Below, one piece after another: positions 17,959 to 27,361 of a stretch of 63,753 nt of DNA (its first letter is position 1; every line of letters starts with the position of its first letter). The position numbers were made by a program, and so were the translations under genes. Below the pieces are notes generated by a model. The model saw nothing but the letters and a program-made list of their open reading frames with translations, made no database searches and was not told where the DNA came from. This DNA comes from UBA2705 sp963977125 (lineage in GTDB: Bacteria; Pseudomonadota; Alphaproteobacteria; Micavibrionales; Micavibrionaceae): contig CAXBNJ010000009.1 of the NCBI GenBank assembly GCA_963977125.1, positions 1 through 63,753 of the forward strand, given 5' to 3'.

Positions 17959-18885
17959 ATGGGCGAAGAAGACCCTTTATCACAAAACAAACGCGGCCTA
18001 GGCCGAGGCCTCTCTGCACTTTTCGAAGATGAAGAAGGTGTTTTTCCGCTCGCAGATGAATTTGAAAATGATGCTGGCCTTTCACGTTTTGATTGTCCTG
18101 TTGAACGCCTGCAACCCGGTCAGTTTCAGCCACGTCGTAATTTTGACGGAGATGCTTTAAGACAGCTTGCTGAATCCATATCAACACATGGCATATTACA
18201 GCCTATTTTAGTGCGTGCATTAGATGAAACTGAAGAGCATTTTGAAATTATCGCTGGTGAACGCCGCTGGCGTGCCGCGCAAATAGCGCAGCTGCATGAA
18301 GTCCCTGTAATCTTAGTGCAAATGGGTGACGAAGAAGCTTTAGAGATCGCATTGATCGAAAACTTGCAACGCGAAGACTTAAACCCATTAGAAGAAGCGC
18401 AAGGCTATCAGAAATTAATTGAAGAATTTGCACATACCCAAGGCAAACTGGCCGCCGTTATTGGTAAAAGCCGTTCACATATTGCCAATACATTGCGTTT
18501 GTTGAAATTACCTGAAGATGTACAAGCTTTTGTCGATGATGGCAGCCTTAGCGCAGGCCATGCCCGCGCTTTAATTACAGCTGAAAACCCTTCTACACTC
18601 GCTAAATCTGTAATCAGCCAAGGCTTAAGTGTTCGTGAAACCGAACGCCTAGCCAAAGAAACAAAGGCCGATTACGAGGGCAAAAAAGACAACAAACCTA
18701 CTAAAGCTAAAAAGCAGCAAAAATCGGTTGATACGCTAGCTTTAGAAGAAGAACTCAGCAATAAATTAGGTTTAGATGTCGTCATTGACTTGAAATCAGG
18801 CCAAAGTGGGCAGCTTAAAGTCACATTTGGTAATTACGATCAATTGGATGAAGTCGTTCACCGCTTATCAACGTCTAACGCTTAA
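17959..18885 (+). CDS. parB: Chromosome partitioning protein ParB (CTPase)
   Basis: Binds parS and spreads as a CTP-gated clamp on flanking DNA. Features in order: N-terminal ParA-interaction box NKRGLGRGLSALFEDE; CTPase domain with QPRRNFDGDALRQLAESIST and the GERRWRAAQ motif that contacts CTP; the helix-turn-helix region (LAAVIGKSRSHIANTLRLLK); and a C-terminal dimerisation domain after a Lys-rich linker near residues 230-260. The 308-residue length is normal. AAGGA precedes the ATG. Its targets are the two parS sites in rsmG. A terminator is proposed at 18960-19007. Confidence 0.98.
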   Translation: MGEEDPLSQNKRGLGRGLSALFEDEEGVFPLADEFENDAGLSRFDCPVERLQPGQFQPRRNFDGDALRQLAESISTHGILQPILVRALDETEEHFEIIAGERRWRAAQIAQLHEVPVILVQMGDEEALEIALIENLQREDLNPLEEAQGYQKLIEEFAHTQGKLAAVIGKSRSHIANTLRLLKLPEDVQAFVDDGSLSAGHARALITAENPSTLAKSVISQGLSVRETERLAKETKADYEGKKDNKPTKAKKQQKSVDTLALEEELSNKLGLDVVIDLKSGQSGQLKVTFGNYDQLDEVVHRLSTSNA

Positions 18886-18896
18886 GGCTAATATTG

Positions 18897-19409
18897 ATGG
18901 GTAAACAAGCCAGACATTACGACTCACTAGCGGGCTGCTTAAAAAAGCCCAGAAAAAACACAGCTATTAATGATATTGCATATTCAATCATTAATAGCCT
19001 GTTTTTTCGCTATGAGCTGCGTCAGTCAATAAGCTATGTTGGTTTTTCACTTGCTGCCATATTAAGCCTTACTAGCCCCGCGGCCTTAAATATATTCGCC
19101 ATTGCTGATTTTTCAACGCGCTTTCAATATGGCGGTGTAATGTTGGCTCTAGCCCCACTTCTCTTTTGTCTATATTTTTGCGACCAAGCCATGCATAGAT
19201 TTTTCAAAAGAACAAAACAGCGTCATTTAGTGAATCGCATTATTATGCTCACAGCGCCATTTATGCCTATTGCTTTGGATCTTGGATTTTTATCAGGTCA
19301 AACCAATATTCTTACGGCAGCTTTGTTTTTAGCCTCTAGCGCAATTATTTGGCCACAGCGAAGAAAAAGAAATTATTACGCAAAGAAACGCCCAGACGTG
19401 GTTACGTAA
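18897..19409 (+). CDS. Hypothetical membrane protein (doubtful N terminus)
   Basis: An open frame of about 171 residues starting 11 bases after parB. The second half has three hydrophobic stretches (YVGFSLAAILSLTSPAALNI, VMLALAPLLFCLYFC, ILTAALFLASSAIIW), so it may be a small membrane protein. The first 40 codons overlap a strong terminator-like hairpin (18960-19007). Either the true start lies downstream, or the terminator is read through, or the frame is not a gene. No family is recognised. Confidence 0.35.
   Translation: MGKQARHYDSLAGCLKKPRKNTAINDIAYSIINSLFFRYELRQSISYVGFSLAAILSLTSPAALNIFAIADFSTRFQYGGVMLALAPLLFCLYFCDQAMHRFFKRTKQRHLVNRIIMLTAPFMPIALDLGFLSGQTNILTAALFLASSAIIWPQRRKRNYYAKKRPDVVT
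18960..19007 (+). terminator. Terminator-like hairpin of the parAB operon
   Basis: Arms CTATTAATGAT (18964-18974) and ATCATTAATAG (18987-18997) pair perfectly around a 12-base loop. ACAG/CTGT extends the stem with one bulged C, and a run of six T follows. It lies 75 bases after parB, inside the doubtful ORF at 18897. Confidence 0.7.
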
Positions 19410-19633
19410 AAAGACCTGTCCGCCCCAATAAAAAACTATGAAATAAAACATGCTCTGAGAAAAATCTAGCCTGCATAGAGCGTATAAAGACAGCTTAACA
19501 TCAGTATAGCGCATAATATTCAACGCTATAAAACGCAAAAAAACCTCCACAAAGCCCTATTTTACTGGCTATACAGCCATAACAAGCCTGTCATTTAAAA
19601 TGATTTGATATAGGGTAGAAAGCAGCGTTTACA

Positions 19634-20239
19634 TTAAATTCTCGCGCGTGATTTAAGCGCTGTAGAAATTGTGCCGTCATCAAGGAAATCAAGTTCGCCG
19701 CCAATCGGTACGCCATGCGCCAAGCGTGAAATATCGATCGTCTTATTAACCCGCATAATTTCATCAACCAAATAATGCGCCGTTGTTTGACCATCAACCG
19801 TCGCGCCCATGGCCAGAATAATTTCTTTGAACGTCCCCAGTTGAATACGCTGAAGCATACTATCAATTCGTAAGTCTTCCGGCGCACGTCCTTCTAAGGG
19901 GGAAAGTACCCCGCCCAAAACATGGTAATGGCCTTTAAAACTTTGTGTGCGTTCGACCGCCCATATATCGGCAACACCTTCGACGACACAGAGCAAGTTA
20001 TCATCACGCTTAACACTCACACATATAGAACAAGGTGAAATCTGATCCAAATTACCGCAGACACTACATTCAACAATAGAGTCAGATGCAGCCTGTAAGC
20101 TGTGTAAGAGCGGGGACAGGGCAACGTCTTTATTCAACAATAAATGTAGCGCTGTCCGGCGCGCCGAGCGCTTACCAAGCCCAGGCAGAGCTGCAAGCTG
20201 TTTAATCAGTGTTTCTAATGCGGTAAGTTCAGATGACAT
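19634..20239 (-). CDS. recR: Recombination mediator RecR
   Basis: A ring-forming partner of RecO/RecF that loads RecA on gapped DNA. At 201 residues it has the family length. It shows the helix-hairpin-helix start (LIKQLAALPGLGKRSARRTA), the four-cysteine zinc site around CSVCGNLDQISPCSIC, and a Toprim domain (LLCVVEGVADIWAVERT) with the downstream PLEGRAPEDL motif. Usually it follows dnaX and an ybaB-like gene. Here it follows a reductase gene 14 bases upstream, on the same strand as lolA. Confidence 0.97.
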   Translation of the reverse strand: MSSELTALETLIKQLAALPGLGKRSARRTALHLLLNKDVALSPLLHSLQAASDSIVECSVCGNLDQISPCSICVSVKRDDNLLCVVEGVADIWAVERTQSFKGHYHVLGGVLSPLEGRAPEDLRIDSMLQRIQLGTFKEIILAMGATVDGQTTAHYLVDEIMRVNKTIDISRLAHGVPIGGELDFLDDGTISTALKSRARI

Positions 20240-20253
20240 GATGCTTTAAATAC

Positions 20254-21024
20254 CTATTTTTCTTGGCTTGGGTCGTAACGATCAAGATACTGTGCAATAA
20301 TCTCATGATCAACATGTATTAAATCATCATGCGCGCCATTGTCTAAAATATAATCACGCATATTAATCACCATCGGCGGTGGCCCTGCAATATAAATGCG
20401 TTTATCACCATAATTACCGATAACGCCATGCGCCAAGCTGTCCAAGAAAGCCTCCTGTACAATGTCATGGGGCTGATGCAATTTATCAGCGCAAAAATGC
20501 ACGGTGAGGTTTTGTAAACAGCTGGAAAAATGCGCCATTTCATCAAGCATATAGAGCGATTCAATGTCGCGGGCAGCAATAAAGGCGGTCACTTTCCGCG
20601 AGAATTTTTTCTGTCTTAATTGTTCAATCATCGCTCTAATCGGGGCATAACCCGTACCGCCAGAAAATAAAACAATATCTCTTTCTGTGTCGTCAAAATA
20701 ATGAGCAAGACCCTTGGGTGAGGACATATAAACTGTTTTGCCAATAGTGTCTGGGTCACATAAGCTCCGGCATAAAACCGACCCTGTAACGCGCAAATGG
20801 AATTCTAAATAATCATTATCAGGCGCATTTGCGATAGAATAAGGGCGCATATTTTCGCCCCTCTCATCTAAACCAACATAACAATATTGCCCTGCATAAT
20901 GGGTAAAATATTGCTCAGATCCGATGCCAACAGGCATAGAAAAACGCAGGCGATATAAACCTGCGCCTAAAAGGTCAACCGATTGTAAAACAGCCTTAAA
21001 TGAGGGTGTTCGCCGTTTATTCAT
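20254..21024 (-). CDS. FAD-dependent oxidoreductase, ferredoxin-NADP reductase / flavin reductase type
   Basis: A 256-residue FNR-superfamily protein without an iron-sulphur domain. The FAD-binding motif is RPYSIANAP and the NAD(P)-binding motif is LFSGGTGYAPIRAMIEQLR, followed by the AGPPPMV C-terminal motif. It could reduce ferredoxin, free flavin or an unknown acceptor; the sequence does not decide. The ATG at 21024 is chosen over the longer frame (21072) because it starts at the domain boundary and overlaps the lolA stop by 8 bases, suggesting translational coupling lolA -> reductase -> recR. Confidence 0.85.
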   Translation of the reverse strand: MNKRRTPSFKAVLQSVDLLGAGLYRLRFSMPVGIGSEQYFTHYAGQYCYVGLDERGENMRPYSIANAPDNDYLEFHLRVTGSVLCRSLCDPDTIGKTVYMSSPKGLAHYFDDTERDIVLFSGGTGYAPIRAMIEQLRQKKFSRKVTAFIAARDIESLYMLDEMAHFSSCLQNLTVHFCADKLHQPHDIVQEAFLDSLAHGVIGNYGDKRIYIAGPPPMVINMRDYILDNGAHDDLIHVDHEIIAQYLDRYDPSQEK

Positions 21025-21655
21025 TATAATTATCGCCTGCTTTTTTGGGCTTAATATAATAAAACAACTCATCTTTTAAAGCGGCATCTTTTTCAACATT
21101 TACTAAATCAATTTCAGTAATATTGCCGAGCGAATCTATAACGCGCCATTTTTTTAACTCAAATGAATCTGCATCAAAACCTAATATTAATTGTCCGGCG
21201 CCTGCGTCTTCAGTTTGCTGCACGGTAATTTGCACTAAACCCGCTGCGCGCATAATTCGCGTGACCATAACATCACCAGAAAGGCGAATATCAGGACGCA
21301 ATAAAAAATCAGCTAAAGTCGCCCCTATTGGCGCGTTGCTTTGCTCACCCAAATCATCATCATAAAAATAGATAAAGCGGCCATCAGCTACAATAAAATC
21401 TTTTACAGGATCGTCAAAATCGAAGCGCAAGCGCCCTGGGCGGTTTAAATAAAACGTCCCTGTAAGGCGCACATTTTCAGCCGCATTCATAACAAAATCT
21501 GCTTTGAGCGTTTTTAGGCTGTTAAGGTAATCTTGCGCTTTTTGCACATCAAGGGGCAGGCCTTGCTTGGTCGATGCGTTGGCTTGAAGTGGCGCTGCAC
21601 AGAAAAGCACGACGCCGATTATTAAAGCCCAGCGATTTAAACGATGTAAGAGCAT
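21017..21655 (-). CDS. lolA: Outer-membrane lipoprotein carrier protein, LolA family
   Basis: A periplasmic chaperone that takes lipoproteins from the LolCDE complex to the outer membrane. It has a signal peptide (LIIGVVLFCAAPLQANA), then a LolA fold with DVQKAQDYLNSLKTLKADFV, the conserved TGTFYLNRPGRLRFDFDDP core and DGRFIYFYDDDLGEQS. The 212 residues fit the family. It is first in a minus-strand group with the reductase and recR, divergent from the DUF3576 gene. Confidence 0.9.
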   Translation of the reverse strand: MLLHRLNRWALIIGVVLFCAAPLQANASTKQGLPLDVQKAQDYLNSLKTLKADFVMNAAENVRLTGTFYLNRPGRLRFDFDDPVKDFIVADGRFIYFYDDDLGEQSNAPIGATLADFLLRPDIRLSGDVMVTRIMRAAGLVQITVQQTEDAGAGQLILGFDADSFELKKWRVIDSLGNITEIDLVNVEKDAALKDELFYYIKPKKAGDNYNE

Positions 21656-21878
21656 TACAATTTATACCTTTAATTAAACAAAGACCTATAGTTATATATA
21701 ATATCACAGCAAAAATACAAGCCAGTGAGCCAAACAAACGCTAATATGCGCAATGTAGAACGTAAATAAGAGCGGATTCTTTTGACGCTTAGCCTCTAAA
21801 GGGTTGAGATGGTTACCTTGTCATGCTATTGAGAATCTAATGCCATAAATTTAATTATTAAGATAGTAAAGTATACAC

Positions 21879-22427
21879 ATGAAAAATATCACATCATTAG
21901 CGCTTATGGGCACAACAATAATTTTAAGCGGCCTTGTTGGCGGTTGTAGCATTTTAGGAAAAGGCGAAGCCAAATACCCAACAGGTTATGACCGCGCGGT
22001 CACTGGCGACGATAATATATACGGCGAGCCTGAAGGTATCTTTGGTGAAGGCGGCCTTAATATATTCAAAAGAGGCGATGAGAAAAAATCACAAAATGCT
22101 AATATCGGCGTAAACAGCTATTTATGGCGCGCAGCTTTGGACACAGTATCCTTCATGCCGCTAGCCAGCGTTGACCCTTTTGGCGGCGTTATTATTACGG
22201 ACTGGTATACATCACAAGAATCTCAAAACGAACGGCTAAAGCTTAATGTCTTTATTTTAACTGAGCAGTTAAAAGCTGAAGGTATTCGCGTTCGTGTATT
22301 CCGTCAATTGCGTACAGCGCAAGGTTGGGTCGATAGCAAAGTCGCCGATGACACAGCACGTCAAATGGAAGACGCTGTTCTAACCAGAGCGCGCCAATTA
22401 CGTATTGCTGATATTCCAGCAAAATAA
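21879..22427 (+). CDS. DUF3576 family lipoprotein
   Basis: A 182-residue lipoprotein with a signal peptide ending in LVGGCSILG (Cys23 lipidated). The body contains IGVNSYLWRAALDTVSFMPL then ASVDPFGGVIITDWY, the hallmark of DUF3576. Members sit just upstream of leuS and lptE in alphaproteobacteria, as here, which suggests an envelope role linked to LPS transport. Function is not established. The leuS start lies 83 bases downstream. Confidence 0.9.
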   Translation: MKNITSLALMGTTIILSGLVGGCSILGKGEAKYPTGYDRAVTGDDNIYGEPEGIFGEGGLNIFKRGDEKKSQNANIGVNSYLWRAALDTVSFMPLASVDPFGGVIITDWYTSQESQNERLKLNVFILTEQLKAEGIRVRVFRQLRTAQGWVDSKVADDTARQMEDAVLTRARQLRIADIPAK

Positions 22428-22510
22428 AAGTTTAGCGAGCAAAAATACAGCAATAAATCGCATAAATAGATCAATAGCCATTTGGGCAAACACAGATAAA
22501 CGGACATAAA

Positions 22511-25084
22511 ATGAACCGCTATAATATTCAAGAAACCGAAAAAAAATGGCAAAAAATCTGGGCTGACGAAAAAGCTTTTCACGTCGATGAAAATGCCGAA
22601 GGCAAAGAAAAATACTACATCCTTGAAATGTTCCCTTACCCGTCTGGTAATATCCATGTTGGTCACGTGCGCAATTATACATTAGGTGACGTGGTTGCAC
22701 GTTTTCGTAAAGCTGAGGGCTATAATGTTCTGCATCCTATGGGGTGGGACGCTTTTGGTCTACCTGCCGAAAACGCAGCCATAGAAAATGGCCGCCATCC
22801 TGCTGAATGGACCTATGAGAATATAGCCACCATGCGCGAGCAGTTAAAAGCCATGGGGCTGTCTTTTGATTGGGATCGTGAGATTGCGACATGTTCGCCT
22901 GATTATTATCGCCATGAACAAAAAATGTTCCTCGATTTCTTCAAAAACGACCTTGCTTATCGCAAAGAATCTGTTGTGAACTGGGACCCTATTGAAAATA
23001 CGGTTCTGGCCAATGAACAAGTGGTTGATGGTTGTGGTTGGCGCTCTGGCGCGCCTGTTGAACGCCGCACTTTAAACCAGTGGTTTCTAAAAATATCTGA
23101 CTTTGCTGATGATCTGCTTACTGGTCTTGATGACCTTGGTGGCTGGCCTGAGAAAGTCCGTGTCATGCAGGATAACTGGATTGGTAAATCACAAGGTTTA
23201 CAATTTAACTGGGATATAAATGGCCATGATGAAGATTTAGAAGTCTATACCACACGCCCCGATACCATTTTTGGTGCGTCTTTTGTCGCTATTGCGCCAG
23301 ATCATCCTTTAGCCACGGCTTTGGCCGGTAAAACAGCTGGCTTTGATGAATTTATTCAAAAATGCCAATCTTTAGGCACATCAGAGGCCGCTATCGAAAA
23401 AGCTGAAAAACTTGGTTTTGACACAGGCTTTACTGTTAACCACCCGTTCGTGGCGGGTAAAACGCTGCCCATTTATATCGCGAATTTCATTTTAATGGAT
23501 TATGGCACAGGCGCTGTTTTTGGCGTGCCGGCTCATGACCAACGTGATTTTGAATTTGCGACCAAATATAAATTAGATATCAAAGCTGTTGTCATCCCTG
23601 AAGGGGAAGATCCTGCAAGTTTTGATGTTGGTGATGCGGCCTATTCAGGTGAAGGCAAGTTAGCTAATTCAGAATTTCTTGATGGGCTTGATATCGAAAC
23701 CGCTAAAACCACAATTATTTCAAAAATTGAAGCTTTAGGTCTGGGTCAAGGCAAAACACAATATCGCATCCGCGATTGGGGTATTTCGCGTCAACGTTAT
23801 TGGGGCTGCCCAATACCAATGGTGCATTGCGCAGATTGCGGCGTCGTTGGCGTCCCTGAAGACCAACTGCCCATTACTTTACCTGAAGATGTTAGTTTTG
23901 ATGAGGCAGGCAGCCCGCTTGCTAATCATCCAACATGGAAAAATACGACCTGCCCTGAATGTGGTAAAGACGCACAGCGCGAAACCGACACATTCGATAC
24001 ATTTTTTGAATCCAGTTGGTATTTTGCGCGTTTTTGCGATTCACAAAATCAAGATAAAGCGTTCGCCAAAGATAAAGCCGATTACTGGTTGCCTGTCGAT
24101 CAATATATTGGCGGCGTAGAGCACGCTGTGATGCATTTACTTTATGCACGCTTCTTTACCCGCGCTTTGTCGGCATGCGGCTATACAGACGTTAAAGAGC
24201 CGATAAAGGCCCTTTACACACAAGGTATGGTCAACCACGCCACTTATAAAGATACTGATGGCAAATGGGTCTTCCCAAAAGATGTCACCAAACAAGATGA
24301 TGGCTCATTCGTGCACGCGACGACAGGCTTAAAAGTCGAGCAGGGCGCGATCATCAAAATGTCTAAATCAAAAAAGAACGTCATTGATCCGCAAGAAATT
24401 ATGGAGAGCTATGGCGCCGATGCTGCACGCTTCTTTATATTGTCTGACTCTCCGCCAGATCGTGACCTTGAATGGTCAGAAGCGGGACTTGAAGGTGCAT
24501 GGCGCTTTATTAATCGCGTCCACCGCATCACGCATGAAGCTTTGGGTCAATTGCCTGAGGCTGGCTCAGATGCACCGGTTGCCTTTTCAGATGAATCGAA
24601 AACGCTTCGTAGTTTGGCGCATAAAACCGCCCATGACATCAAAAACGACTTCACAAACTTCCACATGAATAAAGCTGTGGCCCGTTGCCGTGAATTCACC
24701 AATGCCATTGCGGCCTTTAAACCGCAAAATGACCAAGACCAATGGGCCTTGCGCGAAGCGCTTGAATATTTGACCCGCGTCATGAACCCTATGGTGCCGC
24801 ATTTAACTGAAGAACTGTGGAAAGACCTTGGTCACAAAACAGATCTTTACACAATGCAATGGCCAGAAATAGACGCCAGTTTAATTGTCGAAGATTCCGT
24901 CAATATTGCCGTGCAGGTTAATGGTAAATTACGCGCAACAATTAAAATGTCAAAAGATGTTGAGAAAAGTGACGCTGAAAGCCAAGCTTTGAATGAGCCT
25001 GCTGTTATGCGCGCCATTGAAGGTAAAACCATTCGTAAAGTTATTGTTGTACCAGGGCGCGTCGTTAACGTTGTTGTTGGTTAA
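22511..25084 (+). CDS. leuS: Leucyl-tRNA synthetase
   Basis: A class I synthetase charging tRNA-Leu. The 857 residues include the HIGH motif in PYPSGNIHVGHVRNYT (about residues 41-56), the CP1 editing domain (TTRPDTIFGASFVAIAPDHP, then DYGTGAVFGVPAHDQRDF), the zinc-like CPECGKD segment, KMSKSKKNVIDPQE near residue 616, and the C-terminal anticodon domain. It starts a run with lptE (32 bases downstream) and holA. Confidence 0.98.
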   Translation: MNRYNIQETEKKWQKIWADEKAFHVDENAEGKEKYYILEMFPYPSGNIHVGHVRNYTLGDVVARFRKAEGYNVLHPMGWDAFGLPAENAAIENGRHPAEWTYENIATMREQLKAMGLSFDWDREIATCSPDYYRHEQKMFLDFFKNDLAYRKESVVNWDPIENTVLANEQVVDGCGWRSGAPVERRTLNQWFLKISDFADDLLTGLDDLGGWPEKVRVMQDNWIGKSQGLQFNWDINGHDEDLEVYTTRPDTIFGASFVAIAPDHPLATALAGKTAGFDEFIQKCQSLGTSEAAIEKAEKLGFDTGFTVNHPFVAGKTLPIYIANFILMDYGTGAVFGVPAHDQRDFEFATKYKLDIKAVVIPEGEDPASFDVGDAAYSGEGKLANSEFLDGLDIETAKTTIISKIEALGLGQGKTQYRIRDWGISRQRYWGCPIPMVHCADCGVVGVPEDQLPITLPEDVSFDEAGSPLANHPTWKNTTCPECGKDAQRETDTFDTFFESSWYFARFCDSQNQDKAFAKDKADYWLPVDQYIGGVEHAVMHLLYARFFTRALSACGYTDVKEPIKALYTQGMVNHATYKDTDGKWVFPKDVTKQDDGSFVHATTGLKVEQGAIIKMSKSKKNVIDPQEIMESYGADAARFFILSDSPPDRDLEWSEAGLEGAWRFINRVHRITHEALGQLPEAGSDAPVAFSDESKTLRSLAHKTAHDIKNDFTNFHMNKAVARCREFTNAIAAFKPQNDQDQWALREALEYLTRVMNPMVPHLTEELWKDLGHKTDLYTMQWPEIDASLIVEDSVNIAVQVNGKLRATIKMSKDVEKSDAESQALNEPAVMRAIEGKTIRKVIVVPGRVVNVVVG

Positions 25085-25116
25085 TAATAATCCACTATAA
25101 TTTAAAGGTAAATATC

Positions 25117-25665
25117 ATGAGAAACCGCAAATTATCATATCGTATAAGACTCCAATTTTTAGGCTTTTTAGGTCTAGCATTGCTGCTCAACGGCTGCGGT
25201 TTTCAACCTATTTACGGCAATATATCACCAAAACCAGGCGTGCAAAACGTTGAAGACCTTTTGCGCAGCGTTGATATTGAAATTATTCCTAATTTCGAAG
25301 GCCAGTTCTTACGCAATCAACTTATTGATAGCATGCATAATACTGGTGCCGCGCCAAGCTTCCAATACGTCTTAAAAATTGGCGATATTAATGAAACAAA
25401 ACGTGACCTTGATATTACCAAAGAATCTAACGCAACCATTGCTCAATTACGCCTAACAACAACCCTGACTTTGGTGCGTAAACGTGACAATAAAACGATA
25501 TTAAATAAATCCCTTTGGTCGACCACGAGTTATAATATTTTGGAAAGCCAGTTCACAACCCGCGTATCTAAAGATTACGCGCGTGAAAATGGCTTGAAAA
25601 ATCTTGCGCAACAAATTGAACGCCAAGTAAGCTTAGCTTTGAAAAATAACGCGATGGCTCGATAG
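25117..25665 (+). CDS. lptE: LPS-assembly lipoprotein LptE
   Basis: An outer-membrane lipoprotein that plugs the LptD barrel during LPS export. It has a signal peptide with lipobox LLNGC (Cys27) followed by GFQPIYG, the typical opening of the family. The 182-residue length and the position between leuS and holA match the conserved gene order leuS-lptE-holA. The Asn at the -2 position of the lipobox is slightly unusual. Confidence 0.9.
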   Translation: MRNRKLSYRIRLQFLGFLGLALLLNGCGFQPIYGNISPKPGVQNVEDLLRSVDIEIIPNFEGQFLRNQLIDSMHNTGAAPSFQYVLKIGDINETKRDLDITKESNATIAQLRLTTTLTLVRKRDNKTILNKSLWSTTSYNILESQFTTRVSKDYARENGLKNLAQQIERQVSLALKNNAMAR

Positions 25666-25690
25666 CCAAAAACTAAAAAGCATAATCAAG

Positions 25691-26719
25691 ATGAAGATTA
25701 CCTATAAACAACTGGCTGGGTTCGTCAAAGCACCCGATAAAGCGGCGCGGGTTATCTTGCTCTATGGGCCAGAGCGCGGCTTGTTGAGCGAGCGCTTAGA
25801 GACTATAGGCAAAACCGTCTGTCCTGACTTAAATGACCCCTTTAATGTGGTTAAATTATCCGCCAGCCAAATCATCGATGACCCCGCACGCTTGCTTGAT
25901 GAAACACAGGCTATGTCAATGATGGGCGGCAGCCGCCTGATTATCATCACCGATGCGGGCAATACATTAACCCCCATCATAAAAGATTATCTCAAAGAAG
26001 CTTCTGCTGAAAATCTGGTTTTGATTGAGGGTGGAGAGTTTGATGCGCGCTCTTCACTGCGCCTTGCATGCGAAAAGGCCAAAAACGCAGCGGCTCTACC
26101 TTGTTATATAGAAAGCGCGCAAGATTTAGCGGGCGTTATTCGTCAAAAATTACAAGAATTTAACATTACGGCGGATCGCGACGCTTTAACGTATTTATCG
26201 CAAAACCTGACAGGCAATCGTAGCTTTATGTTTGGTGAGCTTGAAAAAATTGCCCTTTATGTCGGCGCCTTCGGTGAAGACGCTCAAAAACCCTATACAT
26301 TACATTTAGACACCGCGCGCTTTATCATTAGTGATGGCGGCAATGTTGATTATGATGATCTTATCTATGCATTATGTGATGGTGATAAAGATACGGCGCT
26401 AGGCGCCTTTGACCGTCTGGTCGCAGAGGGCGTCGCTGTTATCAGTATTCAGCGCGGCTTACAGCGCCACTTTAAAAGACTGTTAATCACCAAAGAACGC
26501 GTTCTTAACGGCGCGCGCGTTTTTGATGCGGCTAAATTGCTTAAACCGCCATTATTTTTCAAAGTCCAAGATCAATTTATACGCCAAGTACAAAACTGGT
26601 CAAAACCTCGTCTTGTCATGGCTATACAGCGCCTAAATGACGTTGAAGCCAAATGCAAAACCACAGGCTATAACGAGATTACGCTGACTGCGCAGACGAT
26701 ATTAGCTCTGGCGCGTTAA
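25691..26719 (+). CDS. holA: DNA polymerase III subunit delta
   Basis: The clamp-loader delta subunit that opens the beta ring. A 342-residue protein with the family start (KQLAGFVKAPDKAARVILLYGPERGLLSER), the LLDETQAMSMMGGSRLIII segment, and the C-terminal collar domain (AISIQRGLQRHFKRLL-like region near 255-270). It lies 25 bases after lptE and is the last gene of the plus-strand run. Confidence 0.95.
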   Translation: MKITYKQLAGFVKAPDKAARVILLYGPERGLLSERLETIGKTVCPDLNDPFNVVKLSASQIIDDPARLLDETQAMSMMGGSRLIIITDAGNTLTPIIKDYLKEASAENLVLIEGGEFDARSSLRLACEKAKNAAALPCYIESAQDLAGVIRQKLQEFNITADRDALTYLSQNLTGNRSFMFGELEKIALYVGAFGEDAQKPYTLHLDTARFIISDGGNVDYDDLIYALCDGDKDTALGAFDRLVAEGVAVISIQRGLQRHFKRLLITKERVLNGARVFDAAKLLKPPLFFKVQDQFIRQVQNWSKPRLVMAIQRLNDVEAKCKTTGYNEITLTAQTILALAR

Positions 26720-26724
26720 CATGC

Positions 26725-27243
26725 CTATTTAGGTGCATGTAAAACTTTACCGCTATTTACATCAATCACAGCAATATCATTCTTAATTAAACTATAGCTA
26801 TGGTATAGATCACATTTATAGACAAAATCTGACACAACATCTTTGCGCTGAGCGCTTTCAGCAAAAAGACCTTTGACATATGTCAGGTAATTGCGTTGAT
26901 CTTCCTTTGTTACCTTACCACAGCCATCAAAAATACTACTCGGGTGTGACATCCCTGTTGCAAGAGCGGGAACATCCGCTATAGCCGTTTGATAATCGAC
27001 CAAACCTTCAGAAAAAACAATTTCACAAACTTTCACGGGCTCAGTTTTAAACGCTTCACCTGCAACGCTAAGGGATTTCTGCTTATAAAGATGGTATTGA
27101 GTAAATATGTCCGCTTTGCCAATGACAGCCGCTACGCCTTGAGAAAACATCTGATTTAAATCAGCCGATTTAACACTATATATTTCCGATTTCCCACAGG
27201 TTGCGGCTGAAGTCGCAATATAGAAATGCTCTTGAATATTCAT
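26725..27243 (-). CDS. Hypothetical protein, 172 residues
   Basis: Not recognised. A strong Shine-Dalgarno (AAGGGAGGATT) precedes the ATG. It begins MNIQEHFYIATSAATCGKSE, has no clear signal peptide or membrane helix, and contains five Cys residues and a C-terminal DIAVIDVNSGKVLHAPK. It sits convergent to holA with 5 bases between stops, and upstream of the fadL terminator. Confidence 0.65.
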   Translation of the reverse strand: MNIQEHFYIATSAATCGKSEIYSVKSADLNQMFSQGVAAVIGKADIFTQYHLYKQKSLSVAGEAFKTEPVKVCEIVFSEGLVDYQTAIADVPALATGMSHPSSIFDGCGKVTKEDQRNYLTYVKGLFAESAQRKDVVSDFVYKCDLYHSYSLIKNDIAVIDVNSGKVLHAPK

Positions 27244-27308
27244 AAAATAATCCTCCCTTAATTATTATGTTTAGTGAACTATTAAAGAAACATAAAAGGA
27301 AGTCAATG

Positions 27309-27338
27309 AAAAAGGCGCCCCAATTAGGACGCCTTTTA
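27309..27338 (-). terminator. Terminator of the FadL-type gene
   Basis: On the minus strand, AAAGGCG...CGCCTTTTT forms a hairpin of about 9 bp with a T-run, 24 bases after the stop at 27362. Confidence 0.75.
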
Positions 27339-27361
27339 GAGAATAACAACAAAGGCCTTGC

